Below, piece after piece: positions 9,094 through 18,600 of a DNA stretch of 64,000 bases (the stretch's first letter is position 1; each line of letters begins with the position of its first letter). The position numbers and the translations under genes were made by a program. Origin of the DNA: Chitinophagaceae bacterium 26-R-25 (GTDB lineage: Bacteria; Bacteroidota; Bacteroidia; Chitinophagales; Chitinophagaceae); contig JARWSJ010000003.1 of the NCBI GenBank assembly GCA_029906195.1, forward strand, positions 682,001 through 746,000. The letters are read 5' to 3'. The notes under the pieces were generated by a model. That model did no database searches. It saw nothing but the letters and a program-made list of their open reading frames with translations, and was not told where the DNA came from.

Positions 9094-9303
9094 ATTTGAA
9101 AATTTGAAGATTTGAAGATTTGAAAATGGGAGCTGCAGATTGGTGAATTAAGAATTAGTAATTAGGAATTAAGAATTGCCGGGTGTGCCAGCTAGCTGTA
9201 AAATAACTAAGCCGTATACTAATTATAAAAAAAGGTCTGACAGCTTTTTGTAAGCACTGTCAGACCTTTCAAATTCTTAATTCTTAATTCCTAATTCTTA
9301 ATT
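9094..9303. repeat. Composite inter-gene element: TTTGAAAA words, then AATTAGG inverted repeat enclosing a terminator
   Basis: From left to right: TTTGAAAA/TTTGAAGA words directly after the permease stop (9096-9126); an arm of AATTAAGAATTAG words (about 9146-9176); a GC-rich terminator hairpin (9231-9269); and the inverted arm of AATTCTTAATTCC words (about 9271-9303). That last arm runs into the TAA stop of gpmI at 9304-9302. The flanking genes converge. Confidence 0.88.
9231..9269. terminator. Bidirectional intrinsic terminator between permease and gpmI
   Basis: A perfect 13-bp stem, AAAGGTCTGACAG with CTGTCAGACCTTT, encloses a 13-base loop (CTTTTTGTAAGCA). It has A residues before and T residues after, and lies between convergent genes. 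It sits in the loop of the larger AATTAGG inverted repeat. Confidence 0.85.
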
Positions 9304-10825
9304 AAACCAAAATGTCTCCCGTCATTTCCTTCGGAATCTCCAATCCCATAAACTTCAACATCGTAGGCGCAATATCACCCAGTTTGCCTGGTTTAACAGT
9401 GCCCTTCCAGTCGTTGGAAATGATGAACAATGGAACGGGGTTAAGTGTGTGCGCTGTGTTTGGAGAACCATCAGCATTGATCAGGTAATCAGAGTTGCCG
9501 TGGTCAGCAGTAAGGAAAACTACATAATCACTTTTCAGTGCAGCGGTTACAACTTTCTCCACGCATTTATCAACTGTTTCTACCGCTTTGATCGCTGCTT
9601 CCCATACGCCTGTGTGGCCCACCATGTCGGCGTTTGCGTAGTTCAGTACGATGAAGTCAGCAGATTTTTCTTCTATTTCAGGAACCAATGCTTCGGTAAG
9701 ATCATTTGCGCTCATCTCCGGTTGAAGGTCGTAAGTAGCCACTTTAGGAGAGGGCTTCATGATACGTGTTTCACCGTCAAAAGGAACCTCGCGGCCACCG
9801 CTAAAGAAGAAAGTAACGTGCGGATATTTCTCCGTTTCAGCAATACGAATTTGTTTCAATCCGTTTTGTGCAATCACATCACCTATCGTATTGTTCAGGT
9901 TATCGTTTTCAAAAACAACATTTACGTTTTTGAAGGTCTTATCATACTCCGTCATTGTTGTGTAGTGCAGGCTCAAATGTTTCATACCCTGTTCCGGGAT
10001 ATCCATTTGCGTTAGCACCTCTGTTATTTCGCGGCAACGGTCCGTACGGAAGTTGAAACAAATTACTACGTCATCATTTTTAATGGTAGCCAAAGGCTGC
10101 TGCGCAGAATCAAGAACAACTGTTGGCTTAATAAACTCATCGGTAATATTATGAGCATATGCATTTTCAACAGCAGCGATCGCATCAGTCGCTTTTTCGC
10201 CAACGCCGTTCACCAGTGCATCATAAGCCAGTTTTACTCTTTCCCAGCGTTTGTCGCGGTCCATGGCGTAATAACGGCCACTAACACTCGCAATTTTACC
10301 GGTAGAAGTATTCAGGTGCTCCTGAAGCTCAGTGATGAAACCCAATCCGCTTTTTGGATCAGTATCACGGCCATCCGTAAACGCATGTATGAAAACATTT
10401 GTTAAACCTTCCGTTTGGCACATGGTGGTCAGCGCCTTCAGGTGGTTGATATGAGAATGCACACCACCATTGCTCACAAGGCCAATAAGGTGAAGCGGCT
10501 TGTTATTTTGCTTCGCAAATTTAATGGCGCTCAACAGCATCTCGTTTTTATAAAACTCTCCGCCGCGGATAGCCAGGTTAATGCGCTGAAGTTCCTGGTT
10601 TACAATACGTCCCGCGCCAAGGTTAAGGTGACCCACCTCGCTGTTACCCATTTGTCCTTCCGGCAAACCCACCAGCTCTCCGCAGGTAGTCAAGGTAGTG
10701 TTCGGGTATTTAGTATATAAAGAAGAGACAAAGGGCGTTTTTGCATGCTGAATTGCATCGCTGGAAGGAACCTGTCCCAGTCCCCAGCCGTCCATAATGA
10801 TCAGAATTGCTCGTTTTTTTTCCAT
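9302..10825 (-). CDS. gpmI: 2,3-bisphosphoglycerate-independent phosphoglycerate mutase
   Basis: It interconverts 3- and 2-phosphoglycerate in glycolysis and gluconeogenesis with two divalent metal ions (Mn2+ in most bacteria). The 507-residue length is normal. The N-terminus has MDGWGLG with the first metal-binding Asp. GNSEVGHLNLGAGR (about 60-75) carries the catalytic Ser. FTDGRDTDPKSG lies in the transferase insert. The second metal site is in NYANADMVGHTG (about 395-405) and FLTADHGNSD (about 440-450). The ATG at 10825 begins MEKKRAILIIMDGWG, as expected. It is monocistronic, divergent from the DUF4783-like gene. Confidence 0.97.
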   Translation of the reverse strand: MEKKRAILIIMDGWGLGQVPSSDAIQHAKTPFVSSLYTKYPNTTLTTCGELVGLPEGQMGNSEVGHLNLGAGRIVNQELQRINLAIRGGEFYKNEMLLSAIKFAKQNNKPLHLIGLVSNGGVHSHINHLKALTTMCQTEGLTNVFIHAFTDGRDTDPKSGLGFITELQEHLNTSTGKIASVSGRYYAMDRDKRWERVKLAYDALVNGVGEKATDAIAAVENAYAHNITDEFIKPTVVLDSAQQPLATIKNDDVVICFNFRTDRCREITEVLTQMDIPEQGMKHLSLHYTTMTEYDKTFKNVNVVFENDNLNNTIGDVIAQNGLKQIRIAETEKYPHVTFFFSGGREVPFDGETRIMKPSPKVATYDLQPEMSANDLTEALVPEIEEKSADFIVLNYANADMVGHTGVWEAAIKAVETVDKCVEKVVTAALKSDYVVFLTADHGNSDYLINADGSPNTAHTLNPVPLFIISNDWKGTVKPGKLGDIAPTMLKFMGLEIPKEMTGDILV

Positions 10826-11118
10826 AAATGTTGAAGCTGTTTTATAAATATTTTTTCAGAAACTCGTTTCCAATGGTTGACCATAAACAAGAAAACCGCG
10901 ACTATTCCGTGTGAAATAATGCAGGGTATTTAGTTACCGGCTATAAAATTTGCAAAACAATCGTGGCTTTCTTAAATGAAACTGCGTAAAAACGCGTTAT
11001 CAATCGAAAGGGCGGATAAAGTTATTGCATAAACATTAAATTGGCATGTTTTTGGAAGATTTAAAAAACCGCGAAAAACTAAACCTGCTGACTGTAAAAT
11101 TGAAACTCAATATTGTTT
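10826..11118. other. Divergent promoter region without intergenic repeat
   Basis: A 293-base gap between gpmI and the DUF4783-like gene. It is AT-rich and must drive both genes. TATAAAATTTG near 10942 resembles a plus-strand -7 element, but it is far from the next start. No word-type inverted repeat is present, unlike most gaps in the window. Confidence 0.45.
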
Positions 11119-11514
11119 ATGAAACTTTCTATTATTGGACTGTTGCTGACTGTTTTTTTGGTGGTAAATCGGGATCCCAAGCCAGAAGTGGCAGAAATGG
11201 ACTCCATTGTTACCGCCCTTAAATACGGCGACGCAGGTATGCTCTCCCGGTTTTTCGACTCCAGAATTGACCTTGAATTGCCAGATAAAAGTGATAATTT
11301 TAGTCGGGTACAGGCACAAATGATCCTCAAAGATTTTTTTAGCAATAACATCGTACAGGATTTTGAGATCAAACACAAAGGCGAAAAAAGTGGCTCTCAA
11401 TATTGCATCGGTATCTTAATGACCAAAAACGGCAAATACCGGACAACCTTATTCATGAAACAAAAAGGTGATAAACAATTTCTACAGGAAATTAGTTTCC
11501 AGTTTACAGAATAA
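11119..11514 (+). CDS. DUF4783-like small exported protein
   Basis: The ATG at 11119 gives 131 residues; the longer frame would need a TTG. Residues 1-16 (MKLSIIGLLLTVFLVV) form a signal peptide. The mature part is a compact alpha+beta protein of SnoaL/NTF2-like appearance: ALKYGDAGMLSRFFDSRIDL, then QAQMILKDFFSNN and FLQEISFQF at the end. This fits the DUF4783 family, common in Bacteroidota and often found next to nadC; nadC follows here on the same strand. No function is known to me. It is followed by a terminator at 11539-11570. Confidence 0.8.
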   Translation: MKLSIIGLLLTVFLVVNRDPKPEVAEMDSIVTALKYGDAGMLSRFFDSRIDLELPDKSDNFSRVQAQMILKDFFSNNIVQDFEIKHKGEKSGSQYCIGILMTKNGKYRTTLFMKQKGDKQFLQEISFQFTE

Positions 11515-11538
11515 ACAATTTATCCCTTGAAGCTGATG

Positions 11539-11570
11539 GGGTCATGAGATTTTAATCCATGGCCCTTTTT
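11539..11570 (+). terminator. Intrinsic terminator after the DUF4783-like gene
   Basis: GGGTCATG pairs with CATGGCCC (one T-G wobble) around an 11-base loop, followed by TTTTT. It lies 25 bases after the stop codon. Confidence 0.7.
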
Positions 11571-11576
11571 GGTTTT

Positions 11577-11733
11577 AATTAGGAATTAGAAATTAGGAAT
11601 TAGGAATTAGGAATTAGTTGGCGTGCTTGCTACCAGACATTGATCATACTTGGCTTGTCGGCGAGATAGTGTTTCGTCACCGGGTGTGACACAGAAAAAA
11701 ATTCCTAATTCCTAATTCCTAATTCCTAATTTC
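11577..11733. repeat. Inverted repeat of AATTAGG words
   Basis: The left arm repeats AATTAGGAATTAG (11577-11617) and the right arm repeats AATTCCTAATTCC (11699-11733). The loop is about 80 bases and holds no gene. The right arm abuts the -7 element of nadC. Confidence 0.9.
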
Positions 11734-11741
11734 TATTTTTG
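11734..11741 (+). promoter_or_regulatory. -7 element of nadC promoter
   Basis: TATTTTTG fits the Bacteroidota -7 consensus TAnnTTTG and ends 4 bases before the nadC ATG, so transcription would start at or next to the AUG. The -33 region falls inside the AATTCCTAATTCC arm and has no TTTG. Confidence 0.55.
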
Positions 11742-11745
11742 CCTC

Positions 11746-12606
11746 ATGTTAACAACTGAACAGCAATTACAACATCTCATAGACGAGGCTTTAAAAGAAG
11801 ATATTGGCGATGGCGATCACTCCACGCTTAGCTGCATTCCTGCCAACGTGCAGGGGCATGCGATTTTGAAGATTAAAGAAGATGGCATACTGGCCGGAAT
11901 GAAAGTGGCGGAAGCTGTTTTTAACCACATGCAGCCCGGCACTAAGTTCACAGCGTTTAAAAAGGATGGAGATAGAATGACGAACGGAGAAACTGCTTTT
12001 GAAGTAGAAGCTAATGTGCAAACCATTCTGCAATGCGAACGTGTGGTACTTAACTGCATGCAGCGAATGAGCGGCATTGCAACACTTACCCATCAATACG
12101 TGGAAAAACTCAAGGGTTATAAAACGAAGGTGCTCGATACCCGCAAAACAACGCCCAATTTCAGGGTGCTTGAAAAAGAAGCGGTGGCAATTGGCGGCGG
12201 CGTAAATCACAGAATGGGTCTGTATGACATGATCATGCTGAAGGATAATCACATCGATTATTGCGGCGGTTTGGAGAAAGCGATAGAAAAGGCTCACAAC
12301 TATGTGCAGGAGAAATTCCCCCAGCTGAAAATTGAAGTGGAAACTCGCACGCTCGACGACGTGAAAAGAGTTGTCACCTTTGCAAAAGGCAAAGTATTCA
12401 GAATAATGCTCGACAATTTTAGCCCCGCGCAAATTGTGGAAGCGATGAAAATAATCGACGGCCAATTCGAAACTGAAGCCAGCGGCGGTATTAATTTAGA
12501 TACTATTACAAGTTATGCGGAAACCGGCGTAGATTATGTAAGTGTAGGCGGATTGATACACCAGGCAAGAAGTTTGGATTTGAGTTTGAAGGCAAAGCTG
12601 GCGTAA
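11746..12606 (+). CDS. nadC: Nicotinate-nucleotide pyrophosphorylase (carboxylating)
   Basis: It makes nicotinate mononucleotide from quinolinate and PRPP, releasing CO2, in de novo NAD synthesis. The 286-residue length is normal. The N-terminal domain begins with LIDEALKEDIGDGDHST. The alpha/beta barrel shows CERVVLNCMQRMSGIAT, DTRKTTPNFRVLEKEAV (Arg/Lys residues that bind quinolinate and phosphate), GGGVNHRMGLYDMIMLKDNH (about 152-171), EVETRTLDD, MLDNF, and EASGGINLDTI near the end. kynA in this window belongs to a pathway that can feed quinolinate in Bacteroidota, but the two genes are not linked. The stop is followed by the 12610-12763 repeat. Confidence 0.97.
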   Translation: MLTTEQQLQHLIDEALKEDIGDGDHSTLSCIPANVQGHAILKIKEDGILAGMKVAEAVFNHMQPGTKFTAFKKDGDRMTNGETAFEVEANVQTILQCERVVLNCMQRMSGIATLTHQYVEKLKGYKTKVLDTRKTTPNFRVLEKEAVAIGGGVNHRMGLYDMIMLKDNHIDYCGGLEKAIEKAHNYVQEKFPQLKIEVETRTLDDVKRVVTFAKGKVFRIMLDNFSPAQIVEAMKIIDGQFETEASGGINLDTITSYAETGVDYVSVGGLIHQARSLDLSLKAKLA

Positions 12607-12609
12607 ATG

Positions 12610-12763
12610 TTTTTAACCACGGAGGAAAGGAGTTTTTTCACAGAGAGAACGGAGGCTGCTCCAAAAAAAGTGTAGCATCCGAGAGCATCGAGGGAAGAAG
12701 GAGTGTTTCACAAATCTCCTTACCTCTGTGAAAAAAATCTCCGTTGCCTCTGTGGTTAAAAAA
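12610..12763. repeat. Inverted repeat of ACCACGGAGG/CACAGAG words
   Basis: The left arm (12610-about 12655: TTAACCACGGAGGAAAGGAG, then CACAGAGAG) pairs with the right arm (about 12716-12763: CTCTGTGAAAAAAATCTCCG, then CCTCTGTGGTTAA) around a loop of about 60 bases. It follows nadC and precedes the SUI1 gene. Confidence 0.9.
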
Positions 12764-12801
12764 CAGCGTCTTGAGCCGGATTCACGTTTCGCGATTTTTT
12801 T

Positions 12802-12809
12802 TATTTTTG
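12802..12809 (+). promoter_or_regulatory. -7 element of the SUI1-factor promoter
   Basis: TATTTTTG fits TAnnTTTG and ends 7 bases before the ATG, so the predicted transcript has almost no leader. ACGTTTCG at 12784-12791 might hold a weak -33 site, but the spacing is poor. Confidence 0.5.
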
Positions 12810-12816
12810 ACCCATC

Positions 12817-13158
12817 ATGAGCAAGAAGAAACCCAACAATAAGGACGGCGTTGTTTACTCCACAGATCCCGGTTTTTCTTTTGAAGAGGAGAACGAGGTA
12901 GTAGAAACATTAGCGCCGGAAAAGCAATTATTGAAAATAAAACTGGATACAAAACAGCGTGCCGGTAAAGCGGTGACGCTTGTGGATGGCTTCGTTGGAA
13001 AAGACGAGGACCTTGAAACGCTGGGCAAACAACTAAAGAATTTCTGCGGAACAGGCGGCTCAGTAAAAGATGGCCTGGTCATCATACAGGGCGACCAGAG
13101 AGATAAAGTGCTGCAATGGTTGCAGAAAAACAAGTTTACGAAAGCCAAAAAAATATAA
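12817..13158 (+). CDS. SUI1/YciH-type translation initiation factor
   Basis: A 113-residue homologue of eIF1 (SUI1; YciH in E. coli). In bacteria it probably takes part in start-site fidelity, though its role is less clear than that of IF3. The N-terminal third is charged and flexible. The SUI1 fold covers about 35-113, with the typical motifs KQRAGKAVTLVDGFVGKDED, LKNFCGTGGSVKDGLVIIQG and DKVLQWLQKNKFTKAK. It appears monocistronic. Confidence 0.92.
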   Translation: MSKKKPNNKDGVVYSTDPGFSFEEENEVVETLAPEKQLLKIKLDTKQRAGKAVTLVDGFVGKDEDLETLGKQLKNFCGTGGSVKDGLVIIQGDQRDKVLQWLQKNKFTKAKKI

Positions 13159-13263
13159 AGCGCATCATTTTTGCTTGAATAAAATCCCGCTCTCCCCGTT
13201 CGAACGGATTCATCTGGGCGGGCTTTGGCGAAGGCGGGAGTTAGGTCTTAAACTAAAACGCAC
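13159..13263. other. GC-rich gap with short inverted repeats
   Basis: The palindrome CCGTTCGAACGG (13197-13208) and outer segments CCCGCTC and GGCGGGAG could fold into a multi-arm structure. The T tract needed for an ordinary terminator is absent. It lies between the SUI1 gene and a small membrane protein gene. Confidence 0.4.
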
Positions 13264-13476
13264 ATGTTCAACTTCTTTCTTGCCTTGATGAAATTTTTAA
13301 CTATTACAAGCGGGATCATTTCTGTAATAAGTTTTTTCCTTTTCTCACAGGCAAGAATGAAAGAGAACGAAGAGCAGGAGCAGCTCTATAAAAAGGTTCA
13401 TTTTACCGCACTCATACTTTTCTGCATTGCAGGCCTGATACTTCTTAATATGCTTGCGTCGACTGAAACTAATTAG
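13264..13476 (+). CDS. Small two-helix membrane protein, unknown function
   Basis: Seventy residues from the ATG at 13264, or 62 from the ATG at 13288 (MKFLTITSG). Two hydrophobic helices (about 9-28 and 46-63) flank a charged stretch rich in Glu, Gln and Lys (MKENEEQEQLYKKVHF). I do not recognise a family. It follows the SUI1 gene on the same strand, and an AACGC-type inverted repeat begins 16 bases after its stop. Confidence 0.6.
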   Translation: MFNFFLALMKFLTITSGIISVISFFLFSQARMKENEEQEQLYKKVHFTALILFCIAGLILLNMLASTETN

Positions 13477-13491
13477 CTTCTGCTTAATGCC

Positions 13492-13550
13492 TAAGGCTTA
13501 ACGCTTAACGCGGCGACCTTGCGTTTGGCGTTTAGCGTTTAGCATTTTGC
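13492..13550. repeat. Inverted repeat of AACGC words
   Basis: The left arm GCTTAACGCTTAACGC pairs with the right arm GCGTTTAGCGTTTAGC (plus GCGTTTG) around a short loop. It is the same vocabulary as 4185-4289. Confidence 0.8.
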
Positions 13551-13680
13551 ATTCGCCACTCATTCCCGGTTGAAATCCCTTCTCACACGGTAGTTTTCAA
13601 CAATAGCATTTTCAAAAGGCGAAAAATTTATAACTTGCGTCAAGTCATGTTTATTTCTGTTTTTTTTCGCTAAGGAAACT

Positions 13681-14100
13681 ATGTTAAGAGAGATAATCAA
13701 AAAAGGTATGTTATCACTGTTGCTGTTGTGCTTCGGCATGATGAGCTTCACGATGCCTGCCAATCACTTTCTTACCGGCTTTTGTACCAATGCAAGTTTC
13801 CCCGAAGGCAGCAGACCCAACATTTCATTTCAGACATTTATCTGCAATGAAATAGTTGACATGATCAATCCGGCGCACGCCGATGAGAATGATTTTCCGG
13901 TAAGGCAGTTAAATTTCAATTATCTCGCTGAACACTCGCAAAAGCAGACTGCCAGACCAATTTGTCAATACATTATTCCGTTTGTAAAAGTTGTTCCGCC
14001 TACAATTGTTAAGGAAACAAAAAAAGTTTACAAACCAGCTGATGGCAAGAAAATACTATCCGACTACTATAATTTTCTCCATCTCTTCGCCTTGTTTTAA
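13681..14100 (+). CDS. Small exported protein of unknown function
   Basis: 139 residues from the ATG at 13681; the ATG at 13708 (MLSLLLLCFGMM) is an alternative that leaves a compact signal peptide. After the signal (cleavage probably near residue 25) the protein has three Cys residues (GFCTN, FICNE, PICQY), some His and Pro, and a Lys/Tyr-rich C-terminus. No motif is known to me. It precedes the RND efflux genes on the same strand, separated by 227 bases in which I see no gene or clear signal, so a link to efflux is only suggested by position. Confidence 0.6.
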   Translation: MLREIIKKGMLSLLLLCFGMMSFTMPANHFLTGFCTNASFPEGSRPNISFQTFICNEIVDMINPAHADENDFPVRQLNFNYLAEHSQKQTARPICQYIIPFVKVVPPTIVKETKKVYKPADGKKILSDYYNFLHLFALF

Positions 14101-14327
14101 ACCATGCTATTCGTGTGGATCGTTCTGTTCACACATTTTACATTTTATAGTGACCATTCTTTTTTCCGCATTGTTGCCATAGAAAAATTCCATAGTTGCT
14201 GTCAGTGAGATTGCATGGGGATAATGGTATTGTATTGTCATACACCAGCATTACCAATTGCAAATTCTCCACGTGAACACTGATAGCGGCTGGAATTACA
14301 GGCGACAATGCGCGGGATTTCATTTTC

Positions 14328-15452
14328 ATGAATTCTAACCGAATAGCAATGTACAAGAGCCTTTTATCAATAATCGTGATCGTAGTAGCAATAACAGCGT
14401 GCCAAACCAAGGCATCTGAAATTAATGATAACAGCAAGGAAGTTTCCGCTTTTCCTTTAGTAGAGCTTACGCAAAAAGATACTGTTTTGCAAAGCAATTA
14501 TGTGGCCGCCATCAATGCCAGGCAAAATGTAGAAATACGCGCTAAAGTATCCGGCTACCTTGAAAAAATATTTGTAGATGAAGGAAAAGAAGTAAAACAG
14601 GGCGAGTTGCTGTTTCAGTTGAACGCGAAAGAGTTTCAAATAGGACTGGAAAAGGCAAGAGCCGCCGTGGCCAGTGCGAAAGCAGATGCCAAGGCAGTAG
14701 AGCTTGAAAAAGCGAGAGTTAAGTTACTGGTCGATAAGAAGATCATATCGGCAAGCGAATACGAATTGGCAGATGCAAAGCTGAAAGCTGCGGAAGCAAA
14801 AGTGCGTGAGGCACAATCCGTAGAAGAGGAAGTGCTCACCAAATTATCATACACTCAAATACGTGCGCCGTTCAGTGGAATCATCGACAGAATTCCTCTG
14901 AAACTGGGAAGCCTTGTGGGCGAAGGTGCGTTGCTGACGACGGTTTCAGACATCAGCGGCATGCACGTGTATTTTAATATTTCTGAAAACGAATACCTGC
15001 AACTCGTTCAATCAAAGGCTTTCAAAAAAGACAGCAGTGCGTTTAACGGCGATGTGAATTTGATTTTAGCAGATGGCTCTGTTTATCCGCACACCGGAAA
15101 GATCAAAGCGTCTGAAGGTGAGTTTGACCAGGGAACTGGTGCCATTGCCTTTCGTGCGAGTTTTCCTAATCCTGAAAAGATCCTCAAACATGGTGCTACC
15201 GGCAAGATACAGATCACTAAACATGTATCGGATGTGCTGCTTGTTCCACAAAAGTCAGTGTTCGAAATACAAGACAAAAACTATGTTTTCGTAGTCGATA
15301 AAAACCAGGTGGCACATATGAAAAACTTCGTGCCCTCTGCCAGATTGGGTGATTGTTATGTAGTACAATCCGGCCTCAACACAAGCGACAGAATTGTTTT
15401 TGAAGGAGCCCAGAATATCAGAGACGGAGAACGAATTGCTATTGCGAAATAA
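14328..15452 (+). CDS. RND efflux periplasmic adaptor (membrane fusion lipoprotein)
   Basis: A 374-residue AcrA/HlyD-type adaptor that links the inner-membrane pump to the outer-membrane channel. The signal and lipobox ITAC (Cys about residue 25) make it a lipoprotein; the ATG at 14349 is an alternative start. The order is: half-lipoyl segment (VEIRAKVSGYLEKIFVDEGK), alpha-helical hairpin rich in Ala, Lys and Glu (about 105-165), second half-lipoyl segment (IRAPFSGIIDRIPLKLGSLV), beta-barrel, and membrane-proximal domain ending QNIRDGERI. Pump and outer-membrane genes follow. The gap to the pump gene contains repeat arms. Confidence 0.95.
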   Translation: MNSNRIAMYKSLLSIIVIVVAITACQTKASEINDNSKEVSAFPLVELTQKDTVLQSNYVAAINARQNVEIRAKVSGYLEKIFVDEGKEVKQGELLFQLNAKEFQIGLEKARAAVASAKADAKAVELEKARVKLLVDKKIISASEYELADAKLKAAEAKVREAQSVEEEVLTKLSYTQIRAPFSGIIDRIPLKLGSLVGEGALLTTVSDISGMHVYFNISENEYLQLVQSKAFKKDSSAFNGDVNLILADGSVYPHTGKIKASEGEFDQGTGAIAFRASFPNPEKILKHGATGKIQITKHVSDVLLVPQKSVFEIQDKNYVFVVDKNQVAHMKNFVPSARLGDCYVVQSGLNTSDRIVFEGAQNIRDGERIAIAK

Positions 15453-15468
15453 TGCAGAGACTCTTGGA

Positions 15469-15599
15469 TGTACGAAGTACGATGTACGGTGTACGACATT
15501 CTTTTGAGTGTCACACTGTAACGCATTTTGTACACCGTACACCGTACACCGTACACTGCATTTTGGTTCTAACAACTATCAACTAACAACCAACAACTT
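15469..15599. repeat. GTACGATGTACGG inverted repeat followed by a CAACTAACAAC arm
   Basis: The left arm (15469-15497, GTACGATGTACGGTGTACG) is inverted at 15529-15556 (TGTACACCGTACACCGTACA). Then comes a lone right arm of the GTTGTTAG vocabulary (15570-15599), 3 bases before the pump start codon. It lies inside the efflux operon. Confidence 0.85.
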
Positions 15600-15602
15600 C
15601 TC

Positions 15603-18600
15603 ATGGTAGAGACTTTTATAAAACGACCGATCTTATCATTGGTCATATCCTTATTGATTGTATTGCTGGGTGTGCTGGCATTGTTTACGTTGCCGGTTAC
15701 CCAGTTTCCAGATATCGTTCCGCCCTCTGTAGTGGTAACAGCAAAGTATACAGGGGCAAATGCTGAAGTGTGTACCAACGCCGTTACAACACCCCTGGAA
15801 AGAGCGATCAATGGAGTACCGGGCATGACGTACATGTCTTCCGTGTCCAGCAACAATGGTATCACGTTGATCACTGTTTTTTTTAAAGTAGGAACAGATC
15901 CAGACCAGGCAGCAGTAAACGTGCAAAACCGTGTAACGACGGTGCTTGACGAGCTGCCGGAAGAAGTAATCAAAGCGGGTGTAACCACAGAAAAAGAAGT
16001 GAACAGTATGTTGCTGTACCTCAACATTATCAGCAAAGATTCAAGCGCCGATGAAGAGTTCATTTACAACTTCGCCGACATCAACGTATTGCAGGAACTG
16101 AAACGTATTGATGGCGTTGGTTTTGCGGAGATCATGGGCGCACGTGAATACTCCATGCGTGTATGGCTGAAACCCGACAGAATGCTTGCATACAGTGTGT
16201 CTGCAGATGAAATTGTGAATGCGCTAAGGGCACAGAACATAGAAGCAGCGCCAGGTAAGACGGGGGAGAGTTCTGGTAAACAAGCGCAGAACGTCCAATA
16301 TGTTTTACGCTATACAGGAAAATTTTTCGAACCAAAGCAATACGAAGAAGTTGCCATCAAAGCGAAAGACGATGGAACAATACTAAAGCTGAAAGACATT
16401 GCAGAGGTTGAGTTTGGAACGTTGAGCTATGGCATGGTGTCGAAGACAAACGGCAAGCCTTCTGCATCGATCATGATCAAGCAGCGTCCCGGTTCTAATG
16501 CGAGTGATGTAATTGCAAACATCAAATCCAAGATGGAGGAACTGAAACAAACCAGTTTTCCTCCGGGCATGGAATTCAACTATGCCTACGATGTATCGCG
16601 CTTTTTGGATGCAAGTATTCACGAAGTGTTGCGCACATTGGTAGAAGCATTCTTGTTGGTGTTTGTTGTAGTGTTCATCTTTTTACAGGATTTCAGGTCA
16701 ACGCTTATTCCTGCGCTGGCCGTGCCCGTAGCGCTTATCGGTACATTGGCATTCATGCAAATGCTTGGCTTCTCTATCAACCTGCTTACATTGTTTGCCC
16801 TTGTGTTGGCGATTGGTATTGTGGTGGATAACGCTATTGTCGTCGTCGAAGCGGTGCACGTAAAAATGACCGAAGAACATTTAACACCATTAGCGGCAAC
16901 GATCAAGGCAATGAAAGAAATTTCAGGCGCCATCCTTGCCATCACATTGGTGATGTCTGCAGTGTTTGTGCCGGTTGCGTTTTTGTCAGGGCCCGTTGGT
17001 GTATTTTACCGGCAGTTCTCTTTGACACTCGCCATCGCCATTGTGATATCAGGCATCAACGCGCTAACGCTCACACCGGCGCTCTGTGCATTGATGCTTA
17101 AGCACGACACGAAGCCAAAGAAAAATAATTTGCTGAATAAATTTTTCCATGGCTTCAACAAGAACTATTTAAAAACGGAAAGGAAATATAAATCTCTTGT
17201 TACAAGAATCGCGGGAAGACAAGTCATCACAATGGCTTTGTTGATTGGCTTCTGCGTGGCAACATGGGGCGTGAATGCAATTTTGCCATCAGGCTTTATT
17301 CCTACGGAAGACCAGGGAATGATTTACGTGAATATTACAACACCACCGGGCTCTACAGTTGAGAGGACAGAGAAAGTACTTGACGCCATCGAACAAATCA
17401 CGATGAAAGAAAGTGTGGTAGAAAACATCAGTAGTCTTTCTGGTTATAGCTTGGTGAATGAAGTAGCCGGTGCATCGTATGGCATGGCAATGATCAACCT
17501 CAAGCCTTGGGATAAAAGAAAAGAATCTGTGCAGGATTTGATTGAAAGATTGGAAAAGAAAACGAAGAACATCAAAGATGCGAACATAGAATTCTTCCCG
17601 CCGCCAACGGTTCCCGGTTTTGGTAATGCAAGTGGTTTTGAACTGCGTTTGCTTGATAAAAATCGCGGCGGAAGTTTAACCAACACTGCCAAAGTAACCA
17701 ACGATTTTATCGCTTCTCTGAAAAAGGAAAAAGCAATAGGATCAGCATTTACAAGCTTTGACGTAAACTTTCCGCAATACCTGATACATGTAGATTACGA
17801 CATGGCAGGCAAGAAGGGAGTGACAGTGGATAATGCCATGAGCTCGTTGCAAACATTGCTCGGCAGTTATTACGCTACCAACTTCATTCGCTTCGGACAA
17901 ATGTATAAGGTGATGGTGCAAACCGGTCCAGGCTATCGCACAAAGCCGGAAGATATTTTGAATCTCTATGTAAAAAATGATCGTGGCGAAATGGTGCCTT
18001 ACTCAACGTTCATAAGGCTCGAACGCGTGTATGGCCCGGAGCAACTGACGCGGTACAACATGTACACTTCTGCCATGGTCAACGGTGACGCTGCGAGAGG
18101 ATTTAGTAGTGGCGATGCGATCACCGCCATTGAAAAAACAGCAAAAGAAAAATTGCCAAAAGGCTACAGCATCGAATGGAGTGGTATGACGCGTGAGCAG
18201 ATACTTTCAGGCAACCAGGCGGTGGCAGTATTTATGCTGTGTTTGATATTTGTATACCTGTTGCTGGCAGCGCAATACGAAAGCTTCATGTTGCCAATGC
18301 CTGTAATTCTTTCTTTGCCGACAGGTATTTTCGGAGCATTCCTTTTCCTGAAATTGGCCGGGCTTGAAAACAACATCTACGCACAAGTAGCACTGGTCAT
18401 GTTGATCGGTTTGCTTGGTAAGAATGCCATCCTGATCGTTGAGTTTGCGATACAACGTCGCAAGCAGGGATTAACCATTATGGCCGCAGCACGTGAAGGC
18501 GCGGTCTCGCGTTTACGTCCTATCCTCATGACATCATTTGCGTTCATTGCCGGATTGATTCCATTGTGTTTAGCAAGTGGTGCAGGCGCAATGGGCAACA

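Noticed and set aside
11577-11733. CRISPR-like array in AATTAGG repeats
   Set aside because: Words are 7-8 bases and contiguous without unique spacers, and arms are inverted, so this is not a CRISPR array. No cas gene is present.
14104-14208. 34-codon hydrophobic ORF between the small exported protein and the RND adaptor
   Set aside because: No promoter, terminator or sequence feature supports it, unlike the 33-codon ORF at 44165.
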